Below are positions 5,058-5,564 of a stretch of 5,564 nucleotides of DNA, one piece after another. How positions within the stretch are numbered: position 1 is the first letter of the stretch; each line of letters opens with the position of its first letter. The DNA is from Microbacteriaceae bacterium. Its GTDB lineage: Bacteria; Actinomycetota; Actinomycetes; Actinomycetales; Microbacteriaceae. The stretch covers positions 1-5,564 of the forward strand of contig JAJAZI010000032.1 in the NCBI GenBank assembly GCA_026785785.1, read 5' to 3'. The translations under genes and the position numbers were made by a program. The notes beneath the pieces are model-generated. The model did not search any database, had not been told where the DNA came from, and was given only the letters and a program-made list of their open reading frames with translations.

Positions 5058-5564
5058 ACTGAACCACGAATCGAACCACAGTGACCCCGATGTGCTCGCT
5101 CTGCTGGCGATGGGCGAGACCGTGCCCGACGCCGAGGCGCGGCACGTCGCATCCTGCGCACAATGCAGGCGGGACGTGGTCGAGCTGCGTCGCGTTGTTG
5201 ACCTCGCGCGCGACGGAACGCCAGGCGGCTTCGCCGAGGCGCCGAGCAGCGACGTCTGGACCCGGATCAGCACGCAGCTTGGTCTCGCGGGGGACATCGT
5301 TCCCGCGTCGATCCGTCGAGCGGGTGCTGCGGCGGGCGTTGCGTCCGTCGCGGATGCTGTCGCTGCGGAGCGGACGTCGGGATCGGCCGCGGGTGGCTCC
5401 GCGGGAGCGGCCGCAGAGCTGGCTTCCGGATCGGCTGCAGAGCCGGCGCAATCCGCCGCCGAGTCGGCTGCGACGCCTCGTATCGAGCCCGACGCGGCGT
5501 CGCCCTCCGCGCACACAGCCGCACCCGCTGGGCAGCCTGCCCTGCACGCGGTTCCCCGCTCATC
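5047..5564 (+). CDS. Zinc-type (ZAS) anti-sigma factor, 3' end beyond the window
   Basis: The frame is open from ATG 5047 to the window end, giving 172 residues of an incomplete protein. HVASCAQC gives His33, Cys37 and Cys40, the HxxxCxxC signature of zinc-binding anti-sigma domains; His7 lies 26 residues before His33, the spacing of the fourth ligand in RsrA-like proteins. This domain binds and holds an ECF sigma factor, evidently the one encoded just before, which it overlaps by 11 nt. After the ZAS domain comes SSDVWTRISTQLGL (67-80), which resembles the segment between the ZAS domain and the membrane region in actinobacterial proteins of this group. Then follows a long Ala/Ser/Glu/Pro-rich stretch (about 91-172) with repeated SAAE-like pieces and no membrane segment yet. 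If it is a membrane protein of the RskA type, the helix and extracellular part must lie downstream. The Ala-rich tail is longer than usual for a linker. Confidence 0.88.
   Translation, partial: MNSELNHESNHSDPDVLALLAMGETVPDAEARHVASCAQCRRDVVELRRVVDLARDGTPGGFAEAPSSDVWTRISTQLGLAGDIVPASIRRAGAAAGVASVADAVAAERTSGSAAGGSAGAAAELASGSAAEPAQSAAESAATPRIEPDAASPSAHTAAPAGQPALHAVPRS

Noticed and set aside
4272..5516. 414-codon open frame on the minus strand
   Set aside because: It is the shadow of the sigma and anti-sigma genes, both of which have clear family motifs on the plus strand.

Overview
The window is high-GC DNA with strong G/C preference at third codon positions. It has closely packed genes, GTG starts and an ECF sigma/zinc-type anti-sigma pair. 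Together with a class F-like sortase, a type confined mainly to Actinobacteria, this points to an actinobacterium. The style (frequent CGGATGC words, a DUF4397 protein beside a sortase) suggests Microbacteriaceae, but that is inference and not proven here.

Layout. Bases 1-224 (+) hold the 3' end of an AI-2E-type transporter gene, interrupted by an in-frame TGA where a Trp codon would be expected. Convergent to it, a minus-strand block covers 245-2691. Read in its own direction it is a two-domain VOC (glyoxalase/extradiol-dioxygenase fold) protein, an SGNH/GDSL hydrolase overlapping it by 4 nt (GTGA), a 129-nt gap with a 13-bp perfect inverted repeat, and a P-loop nucleoside-kinase-like protein. 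A divergent intergenic region (2692-2851) carries a plausible sigma-70-type promoter for the VOC gene and a weaker ECF-like candidate facing the other way.

The plus strand from 2852 to the window end looks like a cell-surface module: a secreted, C-terminally anchored DUF4397 protein, a small sortase with a lipoprotein-type signal peptide, an ECF sigma factor, and an overlapping anti-sigma factor with an HxxxCxxC zinc motif, cut off by the window end. A reasonable model is envelope-sensing control: the membrane anti-sigma holds the sigma factor, which when released transcribes the surface-protein genes nearby and elsewhere. No target is proven by the sequence.

The points most worth checking are the nonsense codon in the transporter gene, the lipobox sortase lacking the usual downstream Arg beside a surface protein lacking LPXTG, the VOC protein with an Arg where the third metal ligand should be and an internally duplicated linker, the 13-bp inverted repeat, and the unusually frequent heptamer CGGATGC. 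I see no rRNA, tRNA, CRISPR array, insertion sequence or phage gene.
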